A DNA stretch of 6,390 bases, from positions 1 to 6,390 of the forward strand of contig JAUYMV010000355.1 of assembly GCA_030698645.1 (NCBI GenBank), given 5' to 3'. This document shows, piece by piece, positions 1 to 6,390 of this stretch. The notes under the pieces were generated by a model. It did no database searches and was not told the origin of the DNA. It saw only the letters and a list, made by a program, of their open reading frames with translations. How positions within the stretch are numbered: position 1 is the first letter of the stretch; every line of letters starts with the position of its first letter. The translations under genes were made by a program, and so were the position numbers. The DNA comes from Mesorhizobium sp. Its GTDB lineage: Bacteria > Pseudomonadota > Alphaproteobacteria > Rhizobiales > Rhizobiaceae.

Positions 1-49
1 GTTCCTCGGCGACGAGGTCAAGGACTTCATCGCGTCGATCAGCCGCTGA
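1..49 (+). CDS. 3' end of an unidentified protein (partial)
   Basis: The reading frame beginning at base 2 is open from the window edge and ends at a TGA at 47-49, giving the C-terminal residues FLGDEVKDFIASISR. Codon choice (third-position G/C) matches the neighbouring genes, so this looks like a genuine gene end. Fifteen residues are too few to assign a family. The amphipathic final helix (EVKDFIASI) would fit an alpha/beta-hydrolase C-terminus, among many others, and that is a guess. It lies on the same strand as the ferredoxin gene, 82 bp upstream. The promoter-like element between them suggests the two may be separately transcribed. Confidence 0.5.
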   Translation, partial: FLGDEVKDFIASISR

Positions 50-67
50 CACGGCCCGCGGCCGAGG

Positions 68-1552
<1,485 letters not shown>

Positions 1553-1556
1553 TCCG

Positions 1557-1574
1557 CGGCCTTCCTAGTGGCCG
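1557..1574. terminator. weak hairpin between convergent genes, possible bidirectional terminator
   Basis: CGGCC (1557-1561) and GGCCG (1570-1574) form a perfect 5-bp stem around an 8-nt loop, inside the short gap between the reductase stop (1550-1552) and the exporter stop (1565-1567). It overlaps the exporter's last codons. There is no T-run on either strand, so it is a poor intrinsic terminator. It is listed because the convergent arrangement calls for one and nothing better is present. Confidence 0.2.
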
Positions 1575-2986
1575 ATGATGACCGGAGCCACTGCTGCGGC
1601 CGGGGCGGCATAGACGTCGCGCCGCAGCCAGCGCCACAGCAGCAATGCCGCCACAACGGCGAGGCCTGACGACAAGCCGATCCAGATGCCGGCGCCCTGC
1701 ATGCCGAGCGGAAACGCCAGCAGCACGCCGAGCGGCATGCCGACGCCCCAGTAGCCGATCGCGGCGAAGATCATCGGCACCGCCGTGTCGTGCAGTCCGC
1801 GCAGCATGCCGCTCGACACGGCTTGCGCGCCGTCGACGATCTGGAACAGGGCGGCGAAGGCGAGAAAGGACACGGCGAGCCGCACGACGGCGGCGTTCGC
1901 CGGGTCTCCGGCGTCGATGAACGCGCCTATCAGGGCGTGCGGGAAGACCAGCATCAGCAGGGCCATCAGCGCCATGAACCCGACCGAGAACAGGTAGGCC
2001 GTCCAGCCCGCGCGGCTGACGGACGCCGCATCGCCGGCGCCATGGGCGCGGCCGACCCGCACGGTGACCGCCTGGCCGAGGCCGAGCGGCACCATGAAGG
2101 TGATCGAGGCGATCTGCATGGCGATCGCGTGCGCGGCGAGCGACGCCGCGTCGATCAGCCCCATCAGGAAGGCGGCGGCGTTGAAGATGGTCACCTCGAA
2201 GGCGACCATGGCCGCGATCGGCAGGCCGAGCCGCCACAGGGCGCGAAAGCGCGGCCAGTCGGCGCGCCAGAAGCGGCCGAACAGCCGATAGCGGCGAAAG
2301 CGGCCATGCCATGAAACGACCGCCACCAGGCCGCCGAACATCAGGCAGTTGGACAGCGTCGTGGCCAATCCGGACCCTGCGATGCCCATCGCCGGAAAGC
2401 CGAGATTGCCGAACATCAGGCACCAGTTGGCGAAGACGTTGAAGGCGACCGCTACGAAGACGATGACGAGCGCCCAGCCGGGGCGCTCGAGGGCCGAGAT
2501 GAACGAGCGCAGCACGATGTAGCCGAAGAACGGCAGGATGCTCCATTGCAGCATGTGCATGTAGCGGGCCGCCTCCGCGGCCAGTTCCGGCTGCTGTCCC
2601 ATGGCGAGCAGGATCGGCTCCGCCTGCCAGAGGAGCAGCCACATCGGCACCGAGATGGCGACCGCGGTCCACAGCCCCTGGCGCACGGTGCGGCGCAGGT
2701 CGCGCACCGAATGGCGCTTGCGGCCGAGTTCCGCCGCCATCATCGGCGAGACGGCGAGCATCAGGCCGAGCCCGAACATCAGGGGCGCGAAATAGAGGTT
2801 GGCGCCGAGCGCGCCGGCGGCGAGCGTGCCGGCTCCGAGCCGGCCCATCATCATGACGTCGGTCGCCGTCATCGCGGTCTGGGCGACGTTGGTCAGGATC
2901 ATCGGCCAGGCGAGCGCCAGCATGGATCGTATTTCGGCTGTCCACGGATTGCGGGACAGCCGGGCGTCGAGCGCGGTTGTCGTCAT
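1565..2986 (-). CDS. MATE family (NorM-type) multidrug efflux transporter
   Basis: A 473-residue inner-membrane antiporter of the MATE superfamily, which exports cationic drugs or metabolites in exchange for Na+ or H+. The protein is almost entirely hydrophobic, with about twelve membrane segments in two six-helix halves (roughly 20-225 and 245-455) joined by a basic cytoplasmic loop (228-247). The first helix shows the NorM hallmark LTNVAQTAMTATDVMMMGRLG. By motif alignment, D43, E264 (in AFEVTIFN) and D385 (in IVDGAQAV) correspond to the coupling-ion residues D36, E255 and D371 of Vibrio cholerae NorM, so the transporter looks functional. The ATG at 2986 was chosen over 19 upstream in-frame residues that are basic and unlike a MATE N-terminus. 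The ribosome site is weak (GAGA, 6-nt spacer). It ends 12 bp from the convergent reductase gene. The substrate cannot be predicted. Confidence 0.95.
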   Translation of the reverse strand: MTTTALDARLSRNPWTAEIRSMLALAWPMILTNVAQTAMTATDVMMMGRLGAGTLAAGALGANLYFAPLMFGLGLMLAVSPMMAAELGRKRHSVRDLRRTVRQGLWTAVAISVPMWLLLWQAEPILLAMGQQPELAAEAARYMHMLQWSILPFFGYIVLRSFISALERPGWALVIVFVAVAFNVFANWCLMFGNLGFPAMGIAGSGLATTLSNCLMFGGLVAVVSWHGRFRRYRLFGRFWRADWPRFRALWRLGLPIAAMVAFEVTIFNAAAFLMGLIDAASLAAHAIAMQIASITFMVPLGLGQAVTVRVGRAHGAGDAASVSRAGWTAYLFSVGFMALMALLMLVFPHALIGAFIDAGDPANAAVVRLAVSFLAFAALFQIVDGAQAVSSGMLRGLHDTAVPMIFAAIGYWGVGMPLGVLLAFPLGMQGAGIWIGLSSGLAVVAALLLWRWLRRDVYAAPAAAVAPVIIGH

Positions 2987-3189
2987 CTCAAGTCTCGTTC
3001 GGCATTGGCGCGATGCGCGGCCAGGGCGGGAATACAACCCCACACGGGCGGACGTTTCCGTCGCGGCGCTTCGCGGATTTCAGCCGGCTTTGCGCCAGCC
3101 GGGCCATGCTGGCAAGGCAGAATCGACCGTGGCACAACGGTTTGCGGCCGGAATCGGCCGGATTGGCGCCAAACTTGGCAAAAAGGTCA
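2987..3189 (-). promoter_or_regulatory. 203-bp upstream region of the MATE gene with several small hairpins
   Basis: This gap separates two genes on the - strand and presumably holds the MATE promoter, although no convincing -35/-10 pair was found. It holds two overlapping, mutually exclusive 6-bp hairpins. One is CCGGCT 3084-3089 with AGCCGG 3097-3102, the other GCCAGC 3094-3099 with GCTGGC 3108-3113. It also holds an all-GC hairpin at 3145-3160 and a perfect 10-bp palindrome, TTGGCGCCAA, at 3163-3172. The last two lie just beyond the stop of the upstream gene. In GC-rich DNA such short stems are common by chance. Confidence 0.3.
3145..3164. repeat. two tandem 10-bp units that also form a 6-bp hairpin
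   Basis: CGGCCGGAAT (3145-3154) is followed directly by CGGCCGGATT (3155-3164), with one mismatch. Because CGGCCG is its own reverse complement, 3145-3150 and 3155-3160 also pair as a 6-bp GC stem with a 4-nt loop. It lies 26-45 bp past the stop of the DUF922 gene and could act as a weak terminator for it. There is no T-run on that strand. Confidence 0.3.
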
Positions 3190-3819
3190 CTAGCCGGGGA
3201 TCCGGCCGGCCTCGATCTGTTCGATGCGGTAGCGCAGGAGCCGCTCCATGCGCCGGCTGAAATTGATGCCTTCGATCCGGTCGAACTGGTTCTGAGCGCT
3301 GTCGTGGCTGGCCAGCACGCGCTGGATCGCCAGGCGCGCCTTTTCGGCGGCTATCGCGCATGACTTCTGGCGCGGGATCGCCAGCACGGCCTCCTCCATG
3401 GCGCGGGCGTGATTCCGGGCGATGACGACATGGCTCTCCTCATGCCGCTTGATGTCGGAGGAGAGCGTATCCCAGATCAGCCGCGCGTCCTGCCCGGCGT
3501 TCGCGCGCTTCTTCCAGCGCGGCAGGATGATGCGCGCCTTGACGCTGACCGTGGCCTTGGCGACGCGGCAGCCGTCGGGGCCGTCCTGATAGCCGAGCCG
3601 GTTCGAAAACTCCATGATAGTGGCGCCCGGATGCCGCTGGCCAGTGCTCTTGACCTGGGGTCCGCGGATGACCAGTTCTTCCTGCAGCTCCTGCAGCGTG
3701 TTTCCGCCGACGGCGAAGTAGCTGTAGGTCCTCGCGACGCTGGCGGCGTGCGCCGGCAAGGCCAGCGCGAGGCAAAGCAAACCGACTGCCGGTCCGGAAA
3801 TTCGACGCCATGGCTTCAT
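3190..3819 (-). CDS. secreted DUF922-type putative zinc-dependent protease
   Basis: A 209-residue exported protein. Residues 1-25 form a classic Sec signal peptide: basic MKPWRR, a hydrophobic core PAVGLLCLALAL, and PAHA before the likely cut at A25/A26. C16 is in the core, but L15 before it does not fit a lipobox. The mature protein carries HEESH at 126-130, the HExxH zinc-binding motif, with H137 in ARNH as a plausible third ligand. The preceding segment KRHEESHVVIARNHA, together with TYSYFAVGGNTLQELQEEL near the N-terminus, matches my recollection of the DUF922 family (predicted secreted Zn-dependent proteases). The two mature cysteines, C84 and C154, could form a disulfide in the periplasm. 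The C-terminal third is helical and strongly basic. The ATG at 3819 was chosen because it starts the signal peptide. It has no visible Shine-Dalgarno sequence, and the in-frame TTG at 3864 would only bury the signal. The gene is divergent from folP. Substrate and activity are unknown. Confidence 0.85.
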   Translation of the reverse strand: MKPWRRISGPAVGLLCLALALPAHAASVARTYSYFAVGGNTLQELQEELVIRGPQVKSTGQRHPGATIMEFSNRLGYQDGPDGCRVAKATVSVKARIILPRWKKRANAGQDARLIWDTLSSDIKRHEESHVVIARNHARAMEEAVLAIPRQKSCAIAAEKARLAIQRVLASHDSAQNQFDRIEGINFSRRMERLLRYRIEQIEAGRIPG

Positions 3820-3964
3820 GCGGGAAACATGCGACAGCGCCGCGCTTGGTGCAATCGATTTCAAGCCTCAGGCTGGCCGCGCGGGTCCCGATTTCCTTTG
3901 CATTCGCAGGGGAGCAAACGCACAAGGCGCGCATGAGGTCGTTTTGCGGACGGGTCAGCGGAGC
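3820..3964. promoter_or_regulatory. divergent promoter region between the DUF922 gene and folP
   Basis: This 145-bp gap must serve transcription in both directions. I could not find a well-spaced -35/-10 pair for either side. TTGAAA on the - strand (3864-3859) resembles a -35 box, but GGCGCT lies where its -10 should be. Before folP, GGAG at 3960-3963 is only 1 nt from the ATG. By contrast, GAGG at 3935-3938 is 5 nt from an in-frame TTG at 3944. No operator-like repeat stands out. Confidence 0.4.
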
Positions 3965-4810
3965 ATGAACACAGCCTGGCAGCTTGCCCATGGCCGGCAA
4001 CTCGAACTGGGCGGCCGGGCGATCGTCATGGGCATCCTCAACGTCACGCCCGACAGCTTTTCGGATGGCGGCGACAATGTGTCGATCGAGCGGGCGGTGG
4101 AATACGCCGGCGAGATGGCGGCCGCGGGCGCCGCGATCATCGATGTCGGCGGCGAGTCGACCAGGCCTGGCGCCGATGCGATCGACGCGGCCGAGGAGCA
4201 GCGCCGCGTGATGCCGGTCATCGAGGCGCTGGGCGCCTCCGGCAAACTGCTGATCTCGATCGACACCTATCGCGAGGCAACCGCCCAGGCGGCGGTCAAG
4301 GCGGGCGCCCATGCGATCAACGACGTCTGGGGTCTGCAGCGGGAGCCGGGTATCGCCCGCGTCGCGGCGCGCAGCGGAGCAGGGATCGTCGTCATGCATA
4401 CCGGCCGCGACCGCATCAAGCTGCCGGACCTGATCGAGGACGAGCTGGCGTTCTTCGGCCGCTCGCTCACCATCGCCCGGGAAGCCGGCGTCGATCGTGG
4501 GCAGATCGTGCTCGACCCGGGGTTCGGCTTCGCCAAGGACCCGGAGGAGAACCTCGAGCTGATGGCGCGATTCGACGAATTGTCGGCGCTCGGCCTTCCA
4601 TTGATGGCCGGCACGTCGCGCAAGCGCTTTCTCGGCCACGTGACCGGTCGGGACGCGCGCGGGCGCGACGTCGCGACGGCCGTCTCGAGCGCGATGCTGC
4701 GCCTGCGCGGAGCGGCCATGTTCCGCGTGCATGACGTGGCCGGCACCGTCGACGCGCTCAAGCTCGTCGAGGCGGTCGCGGCGCACCGCGCCGGAGGGAC
4801 CCAGACATGA
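3965..4810 (+). CDS. folP: dihydropteroate synthase
   Basis: A 281-residue cytoplasmic TIM-barrel enzyme that condenses 6-hydroxymethyl-7,8-dihydropterin pyrophosphate with p-aminobenzoate to dihydropteroate, the step blocked by sulfonamides. The diagnostic blocks are all present: MGILNVTPDSFSDGG at 22-36 (N26 metal ligand, F32), GGESTRPG ending at 69 (T66, P68), D100 in SIDTYRE, N119-D120 in INDVWG, D184 in DPGFGFAK, K220 in TSRKRF, and R254/H256 in FRVHD. These line up with E. coli N22, F28, T62, P64, D96, N115, D185, K221, R255 and H257, so the enzyme should be active. The sulfonamide-contact residues are of the ordinary chromosomal kind, not the plasmid Sul type. The ATG at 3965 fits the family N-terminus, but its GGAG is only 1 nt away. 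A TTG at 3944 with better-placed GAGG would add seven residues. It is the first gene of the folP-folB-folK cluster. Its stop overlaps the folB start (ATGA, 4 nt). Confidence 0.97.
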   Translation: MNTAWQLAHGRQLELGGRAIVMGILNVTPDSFSDGGDNVSIERAVEYAGEMAAAGAAIIDVGGESTRPGADAIDAAEEQRRVMPVIEALGASGKLLISIDTYREATAQAAVKAGAHAINDVWGLQREPGIARVAARSGAGIVVMHTGRDRIKLPDLIEDELAFFGRSLTIAREAGVDRGQIVLDPGFGFAKDPEENLELMARFDELSALGLPLMAGTSRKRFLGHVTGRDARGRDVATAVSSAMLRLRGAAMFRVHDVAGTVDALKLVEAVAAHRAGGTQT

Positions 4811-5169
4811 CCTATGTCATCCGCCTGGCGAACTGCGCCTTCTTCGCCCGCCATGGCGTGCATGACGAGGAAGAGCGCCTCGGCCAGCGGTTCTATGTCG
4901 ATGCGGAACTGACCATCGACGCCATGGGCGCGCTGCAAGCCGATACCATCGAGGGCACGGTGGACTACGGCGTGGCGTTCTCGGTCATCGAAGAGGTGAT
5001 CACCGGCCGCCGGAGGTTTCTGATCGAGGCGCTGGCGCTCGACGTCGCGCAGACGCTTTGCGCGCGCCTGCCGCAGATCGTCCGCGCCCGGATCACCATC
5101 CGCAAGCCGAACGCTCCGGTCCAGGGTGTGCTCGATCATGTCGAGGTGTGCGTTGTCTGGCCCGGCTGA
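4807..5169 (+). CDS. folB: dihydroneopterin aldolase
   Basis: A 120-residue cytoplasmic enzyme, octameric in known relatives, that cleaves 7,8-dihydroneopterin to 6-hydroxymethyl-7,8-dihydropterin and glycolaldehyde. It has normal family length. E22 (in HGVHDEEERLGQ), Y54 (in TVDYGV) and K100 (in IRKPNAP) fall at exactly the numbers of the catalytic residues of the Staphylococcus aureus enzyme. E74 in LIEALA is at the pterin-anchoring position. The ATG overlaps the folP stop as ATGA, which implies translational coupling. The 3' end overlaps the probable folK start by 17 nt. The product is the substrate of FolK, encoded next. Confidence 0.97.
   Translation: MTYVIRLANCAFFARHGVHDEEERLGQRFYVDAELTIDAMGALQADTIEGTVDYGVAFSVIEEVITGRRRFLIEALALDVAQTLCARLPQIVRARITIRKPNAPVQGVLDHVEVCVVWPG
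5143..5155 (+). promoter_or_regulatory. ribosome binding site that favours a TTG start for folK
   Basis: GAGGT at 5143-5147 inside the end of folB is followed after 5 nt by TTG at 5153-5155, in frame with folK. The competing ATG at 5138 has only AGGG at 5123-5126, with an 11-nt spacer. The TTG start puts eight residues before the first beta strand (AYLCLGGN), close to the short leaders of known HPPK enzymes. Confidence 0.5.
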
Positions 5170-5668
5170 GGTACGGGCCTATCTGTGTCTCGGCGGCAAT
5201 ATCGGCTCGCCGCGGGAGTCCTTGTCGGCCGCGCTGAAGCGGATCGACGCCGACCGGCTGACCCGCGTCGAGACCGTGTCGTCGCTCTACCGCACGCCGC
5301 CCTGGGGCAAGCTCGACCAGCCGGAGTTCCTCAACGCCGTCGCATCCGTGTTGACCACGCGCTCGCCGCGCGCGCTTCTCGATCTCTGCCTCGACATCGA
5401 AGTGCTGCTGAAGCGGTCGCGCGGCGAACGCTGGGGGCCGCGGCTGATCGATATCGACGTACTGCTCTATGGCGACCGTTCGGTGAAGGAGGTCGGCCTG
5501 GAGATCCCGCATCCGCGCATGTTCGTGCGCGCCTTCGTCCTCGTGCCGCTCGCCGAGATCGCGCCGAACCTGTCGATCCGCAACGTGCGTGTCGCAAGCT
5601 ACCTGGCCGGACTCGACGTCACGGGCATCGACAGGATCTCGGACGATGGAAACTGGTGGCGGGGCTGA
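5153..5668 (+). CDS. folK: 2-amino-4-hydroxy-6-hydroxymethyldihydropteridine pyrophosphokinase (HPPK)
   Basis: A 171-residue (from TTG) cytoplasmic enzyme that transfers pyrophosphate from ATP to 6-hydroxymethyl-7,8-dihydropterin, making the substrate of FolP. The family blocks appear in order: AYLCLGGNIGSP at 9-20, SSLYRTPPWG at 43-52 followed by DQPEFLNAV, the signature RWGPRLIDIDVLLYG at 93-107 with Mg-binding D100 and D102, and PHPRMFVRAF at 119-128 with H120 and R126 matching E. coli H115 and R121. E. coli FolK has 159 residues, so the length is normal with a small C-terminal extension (SDDGNWWRG). The start is uncertain: TTG at 5153 has the better ribosome site, while ATG at 5138 would add five residues. 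It overlaps the folB end by 17 nt and is the last gene of the folate operon. Its TGA directly abuts the stop of the opposing gene. Confidence 0.95.
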   Translation: MSGPAEVRAYLCLGGNIGSPRESLSAALKRIDADRLTRVETVSSLYRTPPWGKLDQPEFLNAVASVLTTRSPRALLDLCLDIEVLLKRSRGERWGPRLIDIDVLLYGDRSVKEVGLEIPHPRMFVRAFVLVPLAEIAPNLSIRNVRVASYLAGLDVTGIDRISDDGNWWRG

Positions 5669-6217
5669 CTACTCGGACGCGACTGCGCTGACCGCGCCGT
5701 CGTCGACGCGCTTCAGGTCCATCGCGATGACGCGCACCATCTGGCGATCGACCTTGACTGAGACGCTGACATTCATCGAATTGCGATTGGGCAGCCGCGC
5801 CATCATCGCGCCGTTCAGGTCGTTGCGGTTGATCGACAGGACCACCTTCCTGCCGTCGACATTGCCGGAGACGATGTCGAGGCCGGCGCCGCCGGCGCCA
5901 TCGAGGAACTTGCCGCGATAGCCGCGACCCTTGCGCTCCACCGTCGCCGACATCCTCTGCGAGAACACGCCGACCCGGCAGGAGCCGTCGAGCGTCATGC
6001 CGACCTTGTTGCCGGACGGCGTCGTGCCGTTCAGCTTGCAGGTGAACTTGGTGCCTTTGTACTTGCCGGCGACGATCTCGCCGGGTCCGGTCCAGACGCC
6101 TTCGACCGATTCGAAGAAGACCTGGTCCTGGTCGGCGGCGGCCGAAACGCCGGGCAGCAGCGCCACCGACGCGGCGGTTGCGAGCGTCAGCGAAATGGAC
6201 TGGAGGAGGCGTGTCAT
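5669..6217 (-). CDS. small secreted protein of unknown function
   Basis: I do not recognise a named family. The 182-residue product begins with a good Sec signal peptide (MTRLLQ, hydrophobic core ISLTLATAASVALLPG, VSAAA before the probable cut near residues 26-28), so it should be periplasmic or secreted. The mature part is rich in Gly and short alternating strands: GVWTGPGEIVAGKYKGT at 40-56, C60 in FTCKL, C80 in DGSCRV, a basic GRGYRGKF turn at 97-104, then a glycine-rich loop (DGAGGAGLD). The final third (ARLPNRNSMNVSVSVKVD onward) is also strand-like. The pattern suggests a small beta-barrel or beta-sandwich with one C60-C80 disulfide, which is an inference. The ATG at 6217 starts the signal peptide and has GGAA 8 nt upstream. 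An in-frame TTG at 6271 would add 18 residues. Codon use matches its neighbours, which argues for a real, conserved gene. Confidence 0.8.
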   Translation of the reverse strand: MTRLLQSISLTLATAASVALLPGVSAAADQDQVFFESVEGVWTGPGEIVAGKYKGTKFTCKLNGTTPSGNKVGMTLDGSCRVGVFSQRMSATVERKGRGYRGKFLDGAGGAGLDIVSGNVDGRKVVLSINRNDLNGAMMARLPNRNSMNVSVSVKVDRQMVRVIAMDLKRVDDGAVSAVASE

Positions 6218-6260
6218 GTGTGTTTTTCCGGCGACTGGAACCAAGGCTGCGATGCGTCGG

Positions 6261-6277
6261 AGAATGGCCAAGAATGG
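6261..6277. repeat. AGAATGG direct repeat, 10-bp period
   Basis: AGAATGG occurs at 6261-6267 and again at 6271-6277, one helical turn apart, just downstream of the candidate -10. The second copy runs into ATGGTTAA (6274-6281), which is TTAACCAT on the opposite strand. The repeat could be a protein binding site or chance. Confidence 0.3.
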
Positions 6278-6306
6278 TTAATGCTTCGTCACGCCGACAC
6301 GATCAA
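6278..6306 (-). promoter_or_regulatory. weak candidate promoter for the small secreted protein
   Basis: On the - strand, TTGATC (6306-6301, four of six bases of the -35 consensus) is followed after exactly 17 bp by CATTAA (6283-6278, three of six bases of the -10). Transcription would start near 6271, giving a leader of about 54 nt. The match is modest, and the spacing is the main support. Confidence 0.25.
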
Positions 6307-6315
6307 CCATGATCG
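6300..6315. repeat. inverted repeat CGATCA-N4-TGATCG
   Basis: Perfect 6-bp arms, CGATCA at 6300-6305 and TGATCG at 6310-6315, surround ACCA. The left arm covers most of the candidate -35 box of the secreted-protein gene, so a repressor site is conceivable. The remaining bases up to 6390 hold no complete gene. Confidence 0.3.
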
Positions 6316-6390
6316 ACGGGACCGAAACGCGCAAGATCAATCGGCCGGACTGGTTACCGGATCGCGCTTTTTGATGACAAAAGACGTCAG

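Noticed and set aside
52..64. GC hairpin CGGCC-CGC-GGCCG after the first stop codon, considered as a terminator
   Set aside because: It has only a 5-bp stem, a 3-nt loop and no T-run. It is expected by chance at this GC content.
3805..3819. DUF922 protein as a lipoprotein through C16
   Set aside because: The residues before C16 are G-L-L, and the -1 Leu does not fit a lipobox. PAHA/AS is a standard signal peptidase I site.
3820..3964. Search for a riboswitch (for example a tetrahydrofolate type) upstream of folP
   Set aside because: The stretch is short and shows no extended paired elements or conserved core that I recognise.
3440..4786. 448-codon open frame on the - strand across the DUF922 gene, the divergent gap and folP
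   Set aside because: It crosses two real genes and an intergenic region, has no recognisable domain, and has the composition of an antisense shadow.
3965..4810. Possibility that this is a mobile sulfonamide-resistance sul gene
   Set aside because: It sits in an intact folP-folB-folK cluster, carries the ordinary F32/T66/P68 contacts, and has no integron or transposon sequence nearby.

Overview
The window is a GC-rich chromosomal stretch with housekeeping-type content. It most resembles an alphaproteobacterium of the order Hyphomicrobiales (Mesorhizobium or a relative). That placement is inferred from base composition, the adrenodoxin-like ferredoxin with a thioredoxin-reductase-like ferredoxin reductase, a folP-folB-folK cluster, and the style of the small secreted proteins. 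No rRNA, tRNA, CRISPR array, insertion sequence, phage gene or plasmid gene was seen.

Left part (1-1552, + strand): the last 15 codons of an unidentified gene, a candidate promoter, an adrenodoxin-type [2Fe-2S] ferredoxin, and 71 bp later an NAD(P)H/FAD ferredoxin reductase of the thioredoxin-reductase-like type. The two together form a complete NAD(P)H to FAD to [2Fe-2S] electron-delivery pair. Its final acceptor is not in the window.

Middle part (1565-3819, - strand): a MATE/NorM cation-coupled multidrug exporter, tail-to-tail with the reductase. Upstream of it in the same direction, after a 203-bp gap with several small hairpins, is a secreted DUF922-type protein carrying an HExxH zinc-protease motif.

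Right part (3965-5668, + strand): folP, folB and folK, which encode dihydropteroate synthase, dihydroneopterin aldolase and HPPK. They are packed with a 4-nt and a (probable) 17-nt overlap, so they are almost certainly one translationally coupled operon. They perform three successive folate steps: FolB makes 6-hydroxymethyl-dihydropterin, FolK pyrophosphorylates it, and FolP joins it to p-aminobenzoate. The gene order is the reverse of the pathway order.

Right edge (5669-6390): a small secreted, glycine- and strand-rich protein of unknown function on the - strand. Its stop codon abuts the folK stop with no base between. Its upstream region has a weak promoter-like element overlapped by a small inverted repeat and a TTAACCAT box.

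I found no convincing new multi-gene system. The items most worth a second look are the DUF922 HExxH protein beside folP, the unassigned secreted protein and its promoter region, and the ferredoxin/reductase pair with no visible client enzyme.
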